From Streptomyces sp. AM 4-1-1 (lineage in GTDB: Bacteria; Actinomycetota; Actinomycetes; Streptomycetales; Streptomycetaceae): a stretch of DNA of 64,000 nucleotides. Below, piece by piece: positions 1-8,126 of the stretch. Location of the stretch: NCBI RefSeq assembly GCF_029167625.1, contig NZ_CP119145.1:6820001-6884000 (forward strand), given 5' to 3'. The number at the start of each line of letters is the position of its first letter. Position 1 is the first letter of the stretch. The notes beneath the pieces were generated by a model. The model was not told the origin of the DNA, made no database searches, and saw nothing but the letters and a program-made list of their open reading frames with translations. The position numbers and the translations under genes were made by a program.

Positions 1-666
1 GTCGCCGGTGACGACGTTGAGCACCCCCGGCGGCAGCCCCGCCTCGGTCGCCAGCCGTCCGAGCAGCAGCGCGGACAGCGGTGAGGACTCCGAGGGCTTC
101 AGGACGACGGTGCATCCCGCGGCGAGCGCCGGGGCGACCTTCCAGGAGGCCAGCGTCAGGGGGAAGTTCCAGGGCACGACGGCGCCGACGACACCCGCCG
201 GCTCCCGGGTGACGAGCGCGAGCGCGTCCGGCGCGGTGTGCGGGGCCTCGTCGGTGAGCTTGTCCGCCAACTGCCCGTACCAGCGGAACGTGTTGACGGC
301 GGCGCGCAGTTCGATGTCGTACGCGTCGGTGACGGGCTTGCCCATCTCCAGACTGACGGTCAGCGCCAGCCGCTCGCGGTGCCGCTCCAGCGAATCCGCG
401 ACGCGCAGCAGGACCCGCCCGCGCTCCACGGGGGCCATGCGCGGCCAGGGGCCCGAGTCGAACGCGGCACGGGCCGCGGCGACGGCAAGGCCGACCTCCG
501 CCTCCCGCGCGTCGGCGACCCGGGTCAGGACCCGCCCGTCACGGGGTGAGACGACCGGGAAGGCGGCGCCGCCGCCCGCCTCGTCCTTCCCGTCGATGTG
601 GTGGTACGAGGGCAGGTCCAGCGACTTCGCCCGGGACAGCAGTTCCTCGTGGGTGGCGTCCAGCAT
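1..666 (-). CDS. Aldehyde dehydrogenase, N-terminal part (cut by window edge)
   Basis: Only the first 222 codons are visible; the catalytic Cys and Glu lie beyond base 1. The visible part carries the ALDH signature PWNFPL (residues 165-170) and VLKPSE (188-193), both of which line the NAD(P)+ site, so this is a soluble enzyme oxidising an aldehyde to a carboxylate. The ATG at 666 sits just behind a GGAGGAGG ribosome site. It follows the ring-cleavage genes on the same strand, but the strong hairpin at 717-765 lies between them, so it may be expressed at a lower level or separately. The substrate cannot be read; it is distinct in sequence from the two HpaE-like dehydrogenases further right. 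Confidence 0.9.
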   Translation of the reverse strand, partial: MLDATHEELLSRAKSLDLPSYHHIDGKDEAGGGAAFPVVSPRDGRVLTRVADAREAEVGLAVAAARAAFDSGPWPRMAPVERGRVLLRVADSLERHRERLALTVSLEMGKPVTDAYDIELRAAVNTFRWYGQLADKLTDEAPHTAPDALALVTREPAGVVGAVVPWNFPLTLASWKVAPALAAGCTVVLKPSESSPLSALLLGRLATEAGLPPGVLNVVTGD

Positions 667-716
667 GCGCCTCCTCCGTTTCTGTGAGCGCGGTGTGCCG
701 GCAGGCCCCGCGCGCG

Positions 717-765
717 CCCGGGGCCGCCGCGCCGGTCTCGGCCCGACCGGACCGGCGGCCCCGGG
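717..765 (-). terminator. Long hairpin between FAH-fold gene and aldehyde dehydrogenase
   Basis: A perfect 13-bp stem (717-729 with 753-765) encloses a second stem (CCGGTC 732-737 with GACCGG 745-750). It begins 6 bases after the stop of the FAH-fold gene. There is no T-run, which is normal for streptomycete terminators. It probably ends or attenuates the catabolic transcript. Confidence 0.65.
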
Positions 766-770
766 ACACG

Positions 771-1616
771 TCAGCGCCTGGGCGCTCTGACACCGCGGAA
801 CTCCCAGTCGCCGCCCAGCGCGGTGGACAGGACCTCCTCGGACTCGGTGGGCTGCGCCCCGACGTCCGTACGGATCGCGGTGGGTCCGGTGACGATCCGG
901 TTGGTCAGCCGGCCCAGACCCTCGACCTCCACCTCGACGAGGTCGCCGGGCCGCACGGGGCGCGAGTTGGCCGGTGTGCCGGACAGCAGCACGTCGCCCG
1001 GGTACAGGGTGATGGTGCGGGCGATGTCCGCGACGAGATAGTGCATGTCCCACTCCATCTCGTCGGTCGAACCGTCCTGCACCACCTCGCCGTTGACGTA
1101 GGTGCGCAGGTACTTGCCGTGGAAGTCCCAGTCGGTGACCAGGCCGGGGCCGAGCGGGCAGAGGGTGTCGGAACCCTTGACGCGCAGCATGGAACCGGCG
1201 TCGGTGTCCCGGAAGTCGTGCAGACCGTAGTCGTTGGCGACGGTGTACCCGGCGATGTACGCCCCCGCCTCGTCCGGGGAGATGTTGCGGCAGGTCCTGC
1301 CGATGACGATGGCCACCTCTCCCTCGTAGTTGAGCCAGGTGCAGCCCTCCGGGCGGACGATCGCGCCGCCGTGGGAGTTGAGGGAAGAGGTGGGCTTGTG
1401 GAAGTACGTCGGCGCCGGGGTCAGCCGGGTTTGGAACTCCTCCACCCGGCTGCGGTGGTTGAGGTGGACCGCGATGATCTTCGAGGGTACGACCGGGGGC
1501 AGGTGCCGGGCGTCGTCCGCCTTGACGCGGCGGCCGTCGCCCGCGACCAGCTCGTCGCCGTCACGGACGGTCTCGACGGCGGCCCCGTCGAGGAGGATGC
1601 GACGGTACTCGGGCAT
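771..1616 (-). CDS. Fumarylacetoacetate hydrolase-family protein (HpaG/HpcE-like)
   Basis: A 281-residue single-domain FAH-fold protein. The metal-binding acidic pair is visible as NYEGE (E98, E100), followed by VANDYGLHDF (D129) and KGSDTLCPLGP. The family hydrolyses, decarboxylates or isomerises 2-oxo-acid products of meta-cleavage; in the homoprotocatechuate route the HpaG members decarboxylate and isomerise 5-oxopent-3-ene-1,2,5-tricarboxylate. The ATG at 1616 lies one base beyond the stop of the dioxygenase gene (TGACATG), so translation is probably coupled. Its position between dioxygenase and dehydrogenase genes supports a meta-cleavage role; the exact substrate is inference. A second FAH domain occurs in the fusion protein at 19464. 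Confidence 0.88.
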   Translation of the reverse strand: MPEYRRILLDGAAVETVRDGDELVAGDGRRVKADDARHLPPVVPSKIIAVHLNHRSRVEEFQTRLTPAPTYFHKPTSSLNSHGGAIVRPEGCTWLNYEGEVAIVIGRTCRNISPDEAGAYIAGYTVANDYGLHDFRDTDAGSMLRVKGSDTLCPLGPGLVTDWDFHGKYLRTYVNGEVVQDGSTDEMEWDMHYLVADIARTITLYPGDVLLSGTPANSRPVRPGDLVEVEVEGLGRLTNRIVTGPTAIRTDVGAQPTESEEVLSTALGGDWEFRGVRAPRR

Positions 1617-1617
1617 G

Positions 1618-2571
1618 TCAGGACTCCTGCTCTGCGTGCGGGGCGGCGTGCTGGTGCGGATCATCGCCGGGACGGGGCCCGGGGGTTCCGGCCCATCCTC
1701 CGGCGGGCCGGTCGAACCAGAGGTGGACCTGACCGGTGCCGATCGAGTTCTCGTACTCGCCGTACTGGCGGCCCTTCGCGACGCACGCCTCACCGCCCAG
1801 GGCGCCCGCGGCCATCAGATAGTGGAAGAACTTCGCCTCGGGCCGGTACACCGAGAACTCGTCCATGGTGCGCAGGACCTTGTCGTGGCGGCCCTCCTTG
1901 AACCAGGCGATGCGCTCGGCGTCGGCCGCGCGCGCCTCGGGGGTGAAGATGTTGGCCGGGTCGCTGGACTCACGGTCGCGCAACTGGCGCAGCGGCCAGA
2001 AGGTGTGCGACAGCGCGCCCGAGGCGATGAGCAGCACCTTGCGGCCGGGAGTGGCCGCGATGCCGTCGGCGAGCGCGCGCCCCAGCCGCAGATGGTCCTC
2101 CGTGTCGCCGGTCTGGCACACGCCGATCGACACCCACCGCTTGTCCGGCAGCCCCTTGCCGAGGAACTGCCACAGATTGAGGGTGGCGTAGTAGATCGGC
2201 AGATACGTGTCGTCGATCGCGGTGATCCAGGTGCCGTGTTTGTCGGCGAACGAGGCGATGTTGTGGGCGAGTTCGGGATCACCGGGGAAGTCGTACGGCA
2301 TCCGGCACATGCCGCGCGGCAGCTCCTCCGAGGTGAAGAGCCCCGCGCGCCGGGACTGCGCGGTGACGACGAACTCGACGGTGGTGGCCCAGTGGGAGTC
2401 GAGGACCACGACGGTGTCGTAGTCCGCGGTCTCGAAGACGTCCTCGCGGAGCTGGTTCAGCCCGGTGACGAGGGTGACCTCCTTGCCGTCGTTGAGTTCC
2501 AGCCGGGTCTTCCGCGGCAGCACGATGGTGGGCACGTGGGCCAGCAGGCCCGCCCCGACGATCTCACCCAT
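1618..2571 (-). CDS. Class III extradiol ring-cleavage dioxygenase (LigB/HpaD-like)
   Basis: A 317-residue protein of the LigB superfamily, non-haem Fe(II) enzymes that open catechol-type rings next to the hydroxyls. Expected iron-ligand regions are AHVPTI (H12) and VVLDSHW (H60), with further conserved blocks around SHTFWPLRQ and YGEYENSIGTGQVHLWF. Its start overlaps the stop of the downstream-reading dehydrogenase gene by 8 bases (ATGGGTGA), a classic coupled pair. The N-terminus MGEIV is shared with the second dioxygenase in the window (18425-19285), which supports both start choices. The likely substrate is a homoprotocatechuate- or catechol-type diol, which is inferred from the neighbours. 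Confidence 0.88.
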   Translation of the reverse strand: MGEIVGAGLLAHVPTIVLPRKTRLELNDGKEVTLVTGLNQLREDVFETADYDTVVVLDSHWATTVEFVVTAQSRRAGLFTSEELPRGMCRMPYDFPGDPELAHNIASFADKHGTWITAIDDTYLPIYYATLNLWQFLGKGLPDKRWVSIGVCQTGDTEDHLRLGRALADGIAATPGRKVLLIASGALSHTFWPLRQLRDRESSDPANIFTPEARAADAERIAWFKEGRHDKVLRTMDEFSVYRPEAKFFHYLMAAGALGGEACVAKGRQYGEYENSIGTGQVHLWFDRPAGGWAGTPGPRPGDDPHQHAAPHAEQES

Positions 2572-4036
2572 GGTCCGGCCGTCCTTCGGGAGCGGTGACG
2601 GTGTTCTTGACGTCGCAGTAGAAGTCGAAGCTCCACGTGCCGCCCTCGCGCCCGACACCGGAGTGGCGCGAGCCCCCGAACGGTGCCTGGAGATCGCGGA
2701 CGAAGAAGCAGTTGACCCAGACGGTGCCCGCGACCAGTCGCGCGGTGACACGCTCGGACCGCTCACGGCTGCCGGTGGCGACGGTGGCCGCCAGGCCGAA
2801 CCGGGTGCCGTTGGCCAGCCGTACCGCCTCCTCCTCGTCGGCGAACGTCTGGAGTGTCAGAACGGGCCCGAAGACCTCCTCCTGGACGACCTCGCTGTCC
2901 TGCGCGACGTCGGTCAGCAGCGTCGGACGGTAGTACAGCCCGCCGAGTTCGGTGTTGGCCGCGCCTCCGACGACGGCGCGGGCCCCGGCGTCCAGGGCCC
3001 GCCGGACGAAGCCGTCGATCTTCTCCAGCTGACGGGGGTGGATGTTGGGGCCGAGGTCGGTGGCCGCGTCACGCGGGTCGCCCTGGGTGAGCCGGCCCGC
3101 CTTCTCCACGAAGCGCCGGGTGAACTCCTCCGCGACCGTCTCCTCGACGAGGAGACGGGTGGCCGCGAGGCAGACCTGCCCGGAGTTGTCGTACTGCTCC
3201 ACCGCCAGGTCGACGGCGAGATCGAGGTCGGCGTCGGCGAAGACGAGCAGGGGCGACTTGCCGCCCAGCTCGAAGCTCGCCGGCACCAGGTTGGCGGCGG
3301 CGGCCGCCGCGATGGTCTTCGCGGTGGGCACCGAGCCGGTGAAGCTGATGCGGCGGACGTCCGGGTGCGAGACGAGCGCGGCGCCCACCTCGGCCCCGTA
3401 ACCCTGCACGACGTTCAGCACCCCGGCCGGCAGCCCGGCCTCGGCCGCGATGTCCGCGAGCAGCGACGCGGTGAGCGGTGACCACTCGGCGGGCTTGAGG
3501 ACGACGCTGTTGCCGGCGGCGAGCGCCGGGGCGACCTTCCAGGTGGCGAGCATCAGCGGCGCGTTCCACGGCGTGACGAGCACACAGGGGCCCGCCGGGT
3601 CCCAGGAGACGTGGTTGGTGTGGCCGCGGGTGTCGAAGTCCTCGTGCCCCAGCTCCAGCAGCCAGTCCGCGAAGAAGCGGAAGTTGTGGGCGACGCGTGG
3701 CATCACGCCGCGGCGGTGGGAGCGCAGCAGCGCGCCGTTGTCGTTGGTCTCGACGATCGAAAGGTCCTCCAGGCGCTTCTCCACACCGTCGGCGATCGCG
3801 TGCAGGAGCCGGGCGCGTTCGGCGCGCGGGGTGGCCGCCCAGGCGGGGAAGGCGTCCTTGGCGGCGGCGACGGCCGCATCGGCCTCCGCCGCCCCGCCAC
3901 GGGCGATCTCGCCGAGGGCGCGGCCGTCGATCGGCGAGTGGTCGGGGAACGTCTCGGCGGACGCCACGCGTTCGCCGCCGATCCAGTGCCGGGTGTCGAC
4001 GGCCACACCGGCCACGGTGGTGATGAGAGAGGTCAT
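2564..4036 (-). CDS. HpaE-like semialdehyde dehydrogenase
   Basis: A complete 490-residue NAD(P)+-dependent aldehyde dehydrogenase. The catalytic pair is visible: Glu in FELGGKSP (E256) and Cys in SGQVCLAA (C289); TPWNAPL (155-161) contacts cofactor. Family resemblance and location suggest 5-carboxymethyl-2-hydroxymuconate semialdehyde dehydrogenase (HpaE), the step after ring opening. The ATG at 4036 has GGAG seven bases upstream and is preferred. A GTG at 4072 overlaps the previous stop as GTGA and would add 12 residues, so it cannot be excluded. A paralogue lies at 21831-23297. Confidence 0.88.
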   Translation of the reverse strand: MTSLITTVAGVAVDTRHWIGGERVASAETFPDHSPIDGRALGEIARGGAAEADAAVAAAKDAFPAWAATPRAERARLLHAIADGVEKRLEDLSIVETNDNGALLRSHRRGVMPRVAHNFRFFADWLLELGHEDFDTRGHTNHVSWDPAGPCVLVTPWNAPLMLATWKVAPALAAGNSVVLKPAEWSPLTASLLADIAAEAGLPAGVLNVVQGYGAEVGAALVSHPDVRRISFTGSVPTAKTIAAAAAANLVPASFELGGKSPLLVFADADLDLAVDLAVEQYDNSGQVCLAATRLLVEETVAEEFTRRFVEKAGRLTQGDPRDAATDLGPNIHPRQLEKIDGFVRRALDAGARAVVGGAANTELGGLYYRPTLLTDVAQDSEVVQEEVFGPVLTLQTFADEEEAVRLANGTRFGLAATVATGSRERSERVTARLVAGTVWVNCFFVRDLQAPFGGSRHSGVGREGGTWSFDFYCDVKNTVTAPEGRPDHG

Positions 4037-4068
4037 GTCCGGTCTCCGGGGGTGTCGTTCGTCATCGG

Positions 4069-4875
4069 TCACTGGGCGTGGGAGGTGCCGGACTCCAGCA
4101 GGCGTCCGCCGTCCCAGACGACCCCGACCTGGCGGTAGTACGCGCCGATCGGTTCGTGGATCTCCAGACGGGCCAGTTCCTCGGTGGGGGCCTCGAACAG
4201 CTCCAGCTCCGCGTCACCGGCCCAGGCCGGACCGGCCTCGACGGAGGCGGCGCCGGACTCGACCAGTTCGTCGAGCGCGAGCCCCTTGCCCTTCTCCACG
4301 GAGGGCAGCCAGCGGTGATGGGCCATCGGATGGCCGTTGACGAACCCGCCCGTCTCCGACGGCTCGCGGAGGGTCACCACCGCCTGGGCGAGCCTGCGGT
4401 CGGCCGCGGCGAGCGTGGCGCCGAACCGGGCACCGGCCTCGATCCGCGGCGCGGGACCGTAGGGGTGGGGACGGGTCTGGTGGATGGAGCCCAGCTTCTT
4501 CGGGTAGCCCTGGTGCAGGCCCCGGGCGATCGCGAAGTCCTTGTCGACCCAGATGTACACGCAGCGCGAGTACGTCCGCCCCTGGTACGAGCACCGGACG
4601 ACCGCGAACGCCTCCTTGTACTGGGAGAGCACCGGGTCCAGCAGTTCCGGCCCGCCGGACGAGCAGGACTGCCAGTCGGCCCAGATCAGGGCGACGGCCC
4701 CCGGGTCCTCCTCGGCGAGCTCCAGCGGCTCCGGCAGCAGCTCGCGCACCCGGGCGGGATCGGTGCGGTACTCGACGGTGAGCAGGTCGCCCGAGTACAG
4801 CCAGGGGGGCGAAGGGATCAGCGAGGAGGCACCGGTCCCTGTCTTGGGGTGGAAGTAGCCGCGGATGCCGGCCAT
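4069..4875 (-). CDS. Acetoacetate decarboxylase-family protein
   Basis: A 268-residue ADC-fold protein. The family's Schiff-base lysine region is present as GYPKKLG (124-130), preceded by YIWVDKDFAIARG. Members include acetoacetate decarboxylases and a broader set acting by imine chemistry on beta-keto acids or catalysing aldol and hydratase reactions. In this operon it could process a keto-acid product of ring fission, but that is inference. The ATG at 4875 has AAGGAG nine bases upstream. The stop overlaps a possible GTG start of the next gene (GTGA), consistent with one transcript. Confidence 0.82.
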   Translation of the reverse strand: MAGIRGYFHPKTGTGASSLIPSPPWLYSGDLLTVEYRTDPARVRELLPEPLELAEEDPGAVALIWADWQSCSSGGPELLDPVLSQYKEAFAVVRCSYQGRTYSRCVYIWVDKDFAIARGLHQGYPKKLGSIHQTRPHPYGPAPRIEAGARFGATLAAADRRLAQAVVTLREPSETGGFVNGHPMAHHRWLPSVEKGKGLALDELVESGAASVEAGPAWAGDAELELFEAPTEELARLEIHEPIGAYYRQVGVVWDGGRLLESGTSHAQ

Positions 4876-4964
4876 GTCGTTACGCTCCTTGCGGGTCGGA
4901 CGGTGAGGGTGGTCTGCCTGATCTGCCGGGCGGGTGCCCTCGGAGGTCGTACGGGTCTCGCGGT

Positions 4965-5930
4965 TCAGGGCCCTTCCGGGTCCACCGCGTCGCGGTCCGC
5001 CCAGAGCGGTTCGATCAGCGACCTCAGCCGCTCGGCGCCGGTCTTCTCCAGCACCTCCAGGGCGGCGACGTTGTCCTCCAGCTGCCGCAGGCTGCTGGCC
5101 CCGAACAGCACGGTGGCGACCGACGGGTGCGTCAGGGTGTACGCGATGCAGAGCTGGGCGGGCGTCGCCTCCAGCTCCTCGGCGATGCCCGCGAGCACCG
5201 GCGCCGCCTGCACGATGCGGTCACGCACCCCGCCCGGGTCGCGGCCGATCTGCCGGGAGACCTTGCCGCGCGCGAGGATGCCGCCCTCCATCACGTCGGA
5301 GGCCTGCATGGAGACGCCCTCGGCGAAGACCCGGGCGAACGGCTCGCCGTCCGGGATGGACCGCCGGCAGGGGCTGTACTTGAGCTGCGCGAGCTGGGGA
5401 CCGGGGGAGCCCGCCTCGACGGCGTGCTCACGGACGGTACGCACCGCGGTGGCCGACCAGTTGTTCACCCCCCAGCACCCGATGAGCCCGTCCCGCTCCA
5501 GCTCTGCCAGGTCCCCGGCGAGAGCGCGCAGGTCCAGGTCGTCGCGGCGGATGTCGCCGAGCACCGCGACGTCCGCGTGGTCGGTGCCGGCCCGGAACAT
5601 GGCCCGCTCCAGCTGCTCGCGCAGGGACTGCTCGGGGTACGGCTCCAGCCACAGCTTCGTCGAGAGCAGGTACTCGTCACGTTCGATCCCCGCTGCGCGC
5701 ACGATCGCCGAGAACAGCACGTCGGTGAAGACGGGCGGCTCGCCGGGGATGCCGTAGACACCGACATCGAACAGATTGATCCCGAGGTCGACGGCGCGGC
5801 GGACCATGGCCACCGCGTCGTGGAAGTCCATCCGGTCGTAGATGTGCCACGACCCCAGGGACAGGACGGAGACCTCGGGACCCGCGGTCCCGAGACGGCG
5901 GTGCGGTACGGACTTCGTCGGCATGGACAT
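4965..5930 (-). CDS. Aldo/keto reductase-like protein lacking the tetrad His
   Basis: A 321-residue (beta/alpha)8 AKR-like protein. Of the usual Asp-Tyr-Lys-His tetrad, Asp and Tyr are seen in NLFDVGVYG (D55, Y59) and Lys in LLSTKLW (K92). The position that is normally His (the LxxH at the end of the next strand) reads VAVLGD, so Gly replaces His. The paralogue at 13899-14891 has the same change. C-terminal VLFGASSLRQLEDN is the typical cofactor-phosphate segment. Two ATGs are possible, 5930 and 5924 (AAGGAG spacing 4 or 10). The role is unknown; it may be a reductase with altered chemistry or a Kv-beta-like enzyme. Confidence 0.82.
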   Translation of the reverse strand: MSMPTKSVPHRRLGTAGPEVSVLSLGSWHIYDRMDFHDAVAMVRRAVDLGINLFDVGVYGIPGEPPVFTDVLFSAIVRAAGIERDEYLLSTKLWLEPYPEQSLREQLERAMFRAGTDHADVAVLGDIRRDDLDLRALAGDLAELERDGLIGCWGVNNWSATAVRTVREHAVEAGSPGPQLAQLKYSPCRRSIPDGEPFARVFAEGVSMQASDVMEGGILARGKVSRQIGRDPGGVRDRIVQAAPVLAGIAEELEATPAQLCIAYTLTHPSVATVLFGASSLRQLEDNVAALEVLEKTGAERLRSLIEPLWADRDAVDPEGP

Positions 5931-6004
5931 CTGACTCCTTCGACTTCTTCGACTGCTCGGACCACTCGGCTGATCGGACTTCTTCGGCTTCTTCGGGGGT
6001 GTGT

Positions 6005-6056
6005 GGTGGCGGCCCGGTGTCCGGTACGGGCCCGTACCGGACACCGGGCCGCCACC
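6005..6056. terminator. Perfect 52-bp loop-less palindrome after the alcohol dehydrogenase gene
   Basis: The two 26-base arms (6005-6030 and 6031-6056) are exact reverse complements with no spacer. It starts 4 bases after the stop of the alcohol dehydrogenase gene on the minus strand. As RNA it forms a very stable hairpin, so a terminator or attenuator for the upstream importer/dehydrogenase transcript is most likely; a dyad protein-binding site is the alternative. Confidence 0.7.
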
Positions 6057-6060
6057 GCCG

Positions 6061-7170
6061 TCACGCCTGCCAGGGGTGGACGACGGCCTTGACCTGTTCG
6101 AGCCGGGACATCGCCTCGACGGCCGCCGAGGCCCCGCCGAGCCCGACGGGCTCGCTGAACAGGTCGTCCCAGGCGAACCGGGACTGGAAGGTCCGCAGGA
6201 ACTCGACCGCGCGGTAGTAGTCGGCCACGTCCCCGTTGAGGGAGCCCAGGATGTTCAGCTCCTTGCCCATGACCGTGCCCAGCGGTACCGGGTCGGGCCG
6301 GGGACCGGTGCTTCCGACGACGACGAACCGGCCGCCCTGCGCCGCCATGTCCACCGCCTCGGCGGCCACCCCAGGGGCGCCGGCGAGATCGAGCACCAGC
6401 TCGGCCCCCCGGCCGCCCGTGGCCTCCATGACGGCGGCGACACGGCTCGCCGGGTCACCGTCCAGACCGACGGTGACGTCGGCGCCGAAGGACTTCGCCA
6501 GCTCCAGCCGCGCGTCCGGCGCGCCCACCGTGACGATCGTGCCCGCGCCGGACACCCGGGCCACCGCGGTCGCGAAGATCCCGAGGGCTCCCGCGCCCTG
6601 GACGACCACGGACGACCCCGGGCGCACCCCGCCGGCCCGGTCGAAGGCGTGCAGCACGGTCTTGACGGCGCAGCCCGCGCCCGCCGCCCAGGTGTCCTTG
6701 ACGTCGTCGGCCAGGATGACCTTCTGGGCGCCCGGGGTGACGTAGTTGTACTCGGCCAGTCCCGCCGTGGCGTACGGGTGGCGGTCCGAGCGCTGACGGA
6801 ACCCGTATCCCCGGTCCGAGCAGGCCACGGGGGAGCGCAGCACCGTACAGCCGTGACAGTGACCGCAGGTGGACTCGGACCAGCCGATCCGGTCCCCCTC
6901 GCGCACCGGACGGCCGAGCGCGTCGACGGTCCCGGGACCCACGGCCACCACGGTGCCGGTCATCTCGTGTCCGAGGACCATGGGCAGCATGTCCGGCATG
7001 GCCATGGCGCCGCTCCACAGGTGGACGTCCGTGGCGCACAGGGTCGCGCAGTTCACGCGCACCAGCGCCGCGCCGGGTTCGCACTCTCCCGGGAGCGGCA
7101 GCTCCTCCAGGACCAACGGTTCTCCATGGGCCCGCAGGACGGCGGCCCGGGTGGACGTCGGAATCGACAT
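6061..7170 (-). CDS. Zinc-dependent alcohol dehydrogenase (MDR superfamily)
   Basis: A 369-residue medium-chain dehydrogenase. Catalytic-zinc ligands are seen at CATDVH (C45) and GHE (H68, E69). The structural-zinc lobe is C102, C105, C108 and C117. The Rossmann glycine motif is VVQGAGALGIFA. It interconverts an alcohol and an aldehyde or ketone with NAD(P)(H). The ATG at 7170 is preceded by GGAG at 8 bases. It follows the LivH-type permease gene by 17 bases and probably shares its transcript. The substrate is presumably a pathway intermediate, which is not readable from sequence. Confidence 0.87.
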   Translation of the reverse strand: MSIPTSTRAAVLRAHGEPLVLEELPLPGECEPGAALVRVNCATLCATDVHLWSGAMAMPDMLPMVLGHEMTGTVVAVGPGTVDALGRPVREGDRIGWSESTCGHCHGCTVLRSPVACSDRGYGFRQRSDRHPYATAGLAEYNYVTPGAQKVILADDVKDTWAAGAGCAVKTVLHAFDRAGGVRPGSSVVVQGAGALGIFATAVARVSGAGTIVTVGAPDARLELAKSFGADVTVGLDGDPASRVAAVMEATGGRGAELVLDLAGAPGVAAEAVDMAAQGGRFVVVGSTGPRPDPVPLGTVMGKELNILGSLNGDVADYYRAVEFLRTFQSRFAWDDLFSEPVGLGGASAAVEAMSRLEQVKAVVHPWQA

Positions 7171-7187
7171 TCGATGTTCTCCGTTCA

Positions 7188-8060
7188 CTATCGGCTGTGC
7201 GCCGTGTCCCAGACCTCGTGCCGGCTGCGCCACCACAGCGCCACCAGGATCACCAGGAAGGGAACGACACCCTGGTAGCTCTGGACCGACTCCACGGACG
7301 CGGAGAGCCCTTCGAGGCAGCCCAGGACCAGTCCGCCGACCAGGGTCAGCGGCAGGCTCCGGAAGGCGCCCAGCATCGCGACCGCCAGCGCGGTGTTGAT
7401 GAGTTTGCCGAGGGTCGAGAAGTCACCGCCCAGACGTGGCGCCACGAGCAGGACGACCAGGGTGGTGATGGCGCCGATGGCGACCCAGACACCCAGGGCG
7501 AGCCGGGGCGCCGGAATGCCCACCACCTGGGCGGTGGACGGCTGCTCGGACAGCGCCTGGAGCTGGAGACCGACCCGCGTCCTGCTCAGCAGCAGTCCGA
7601 CTCCGGCGGTGATCACCACCGCGAAGGCCAGCGAGACCAGCACCGACTGCGGCACCACGACACTGCCCATGGTGAAGACGGGGGCGTCGAAGGGCTGCGG
7701 GAAGCGGTGCGCCCCGGTGGTCGTGGAGCCGAAGAACCGTACTCCGACCGCCATGACGGCGACGTACAGGGCGACGGTCACGGCCGCCTTCGTGTTCTGG
7801 CTGTGCCCGCCGAACCAGCGCACCAGCACCGATCCGAGCAGGCCGGACAGGACGGCGCCCGCGAGAACGCCCGCCGGGAGCGCGAGCCACACGTTCAGCC
7901 CGGCGTCCGTCAGCGACACCATCACGAAGGCGCCCATCGCGCCCACGGCGGCCATCGCGAAGTTGACCACGGCGGCGAGCCGGTAGGTCAGTACAACACA
8001 CAGCCCGAGCAGGGCGTACACCCCGCCGCTGGTCAGGCCGGCGATCACAGAATTCACCAT
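7188..8060 (-). CDS. livH: Branched-chain-type ABC importer permease (LivH family)
   Basis: A 290-residue integral membrane protein with about eight hydrophobic segments, starting with the typical GLTSGGVYALLGLCVVLTYR and containing the LSRTRVGLQLQALSEQPSTA loop that contacts the ATPase. It pairs with the LivM half of the fusion at 9539-11299. The ATG at 8060 follows AGGAGG at 7 bases. Such importers take up amino acids, but in catabolic clusters they often import aromatic acids or amides; the neighbours favour an aromatic substrate here. Confidence 0.88.
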   Translation of the reverse strand: MVNSVIAGLTSGGVYALLGLCVVLTYRLAAVVNFAMAAVGAMGAFVMVSLTDAGLNVWLALPAGVLAGAVLSGLLGSVLVRWFGGHSQNTKAAVTVALYVAVMAVGVRFFGSTTTGAHRFPQPFDAPVFTMGSVVVPQSVLVSLAFAVVITAGVGLLLSRTRVGLQLQALSEQPSTAQVVGIPAPRLALGVWVAIGAITTLVVLLVAPRLGGDFSTLGKLINTALAVAMLGAFRSLPLTLVGGLVLGCLEGLSASVESVQSYQGVVPFLVILVALWWRSRHEVWDTAHSR

Positions 8061-8084
8061 CGGACACCTCCTGATGGGTTCCGG

Positions 8085-8109
8085 GCACGCACGCCGTGCG
8101 CGTGCGTGC
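8085..8109 (-). terminator. Intercistronic hairpin between binding protein and LivH
   Basis: A 9-bp stem (GCACGCACG 8085-8093 with CGTGCGTGC 8101-8109) lies between the binding-protein stop and the livH start. Stems placed like this commonly let the binding protein be made in excess of the permease by partial termination or by mRNA protection. Confidence 0.5.
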
Positions 8110-8126
8110 GTGGTCTGAAGCTGCCG

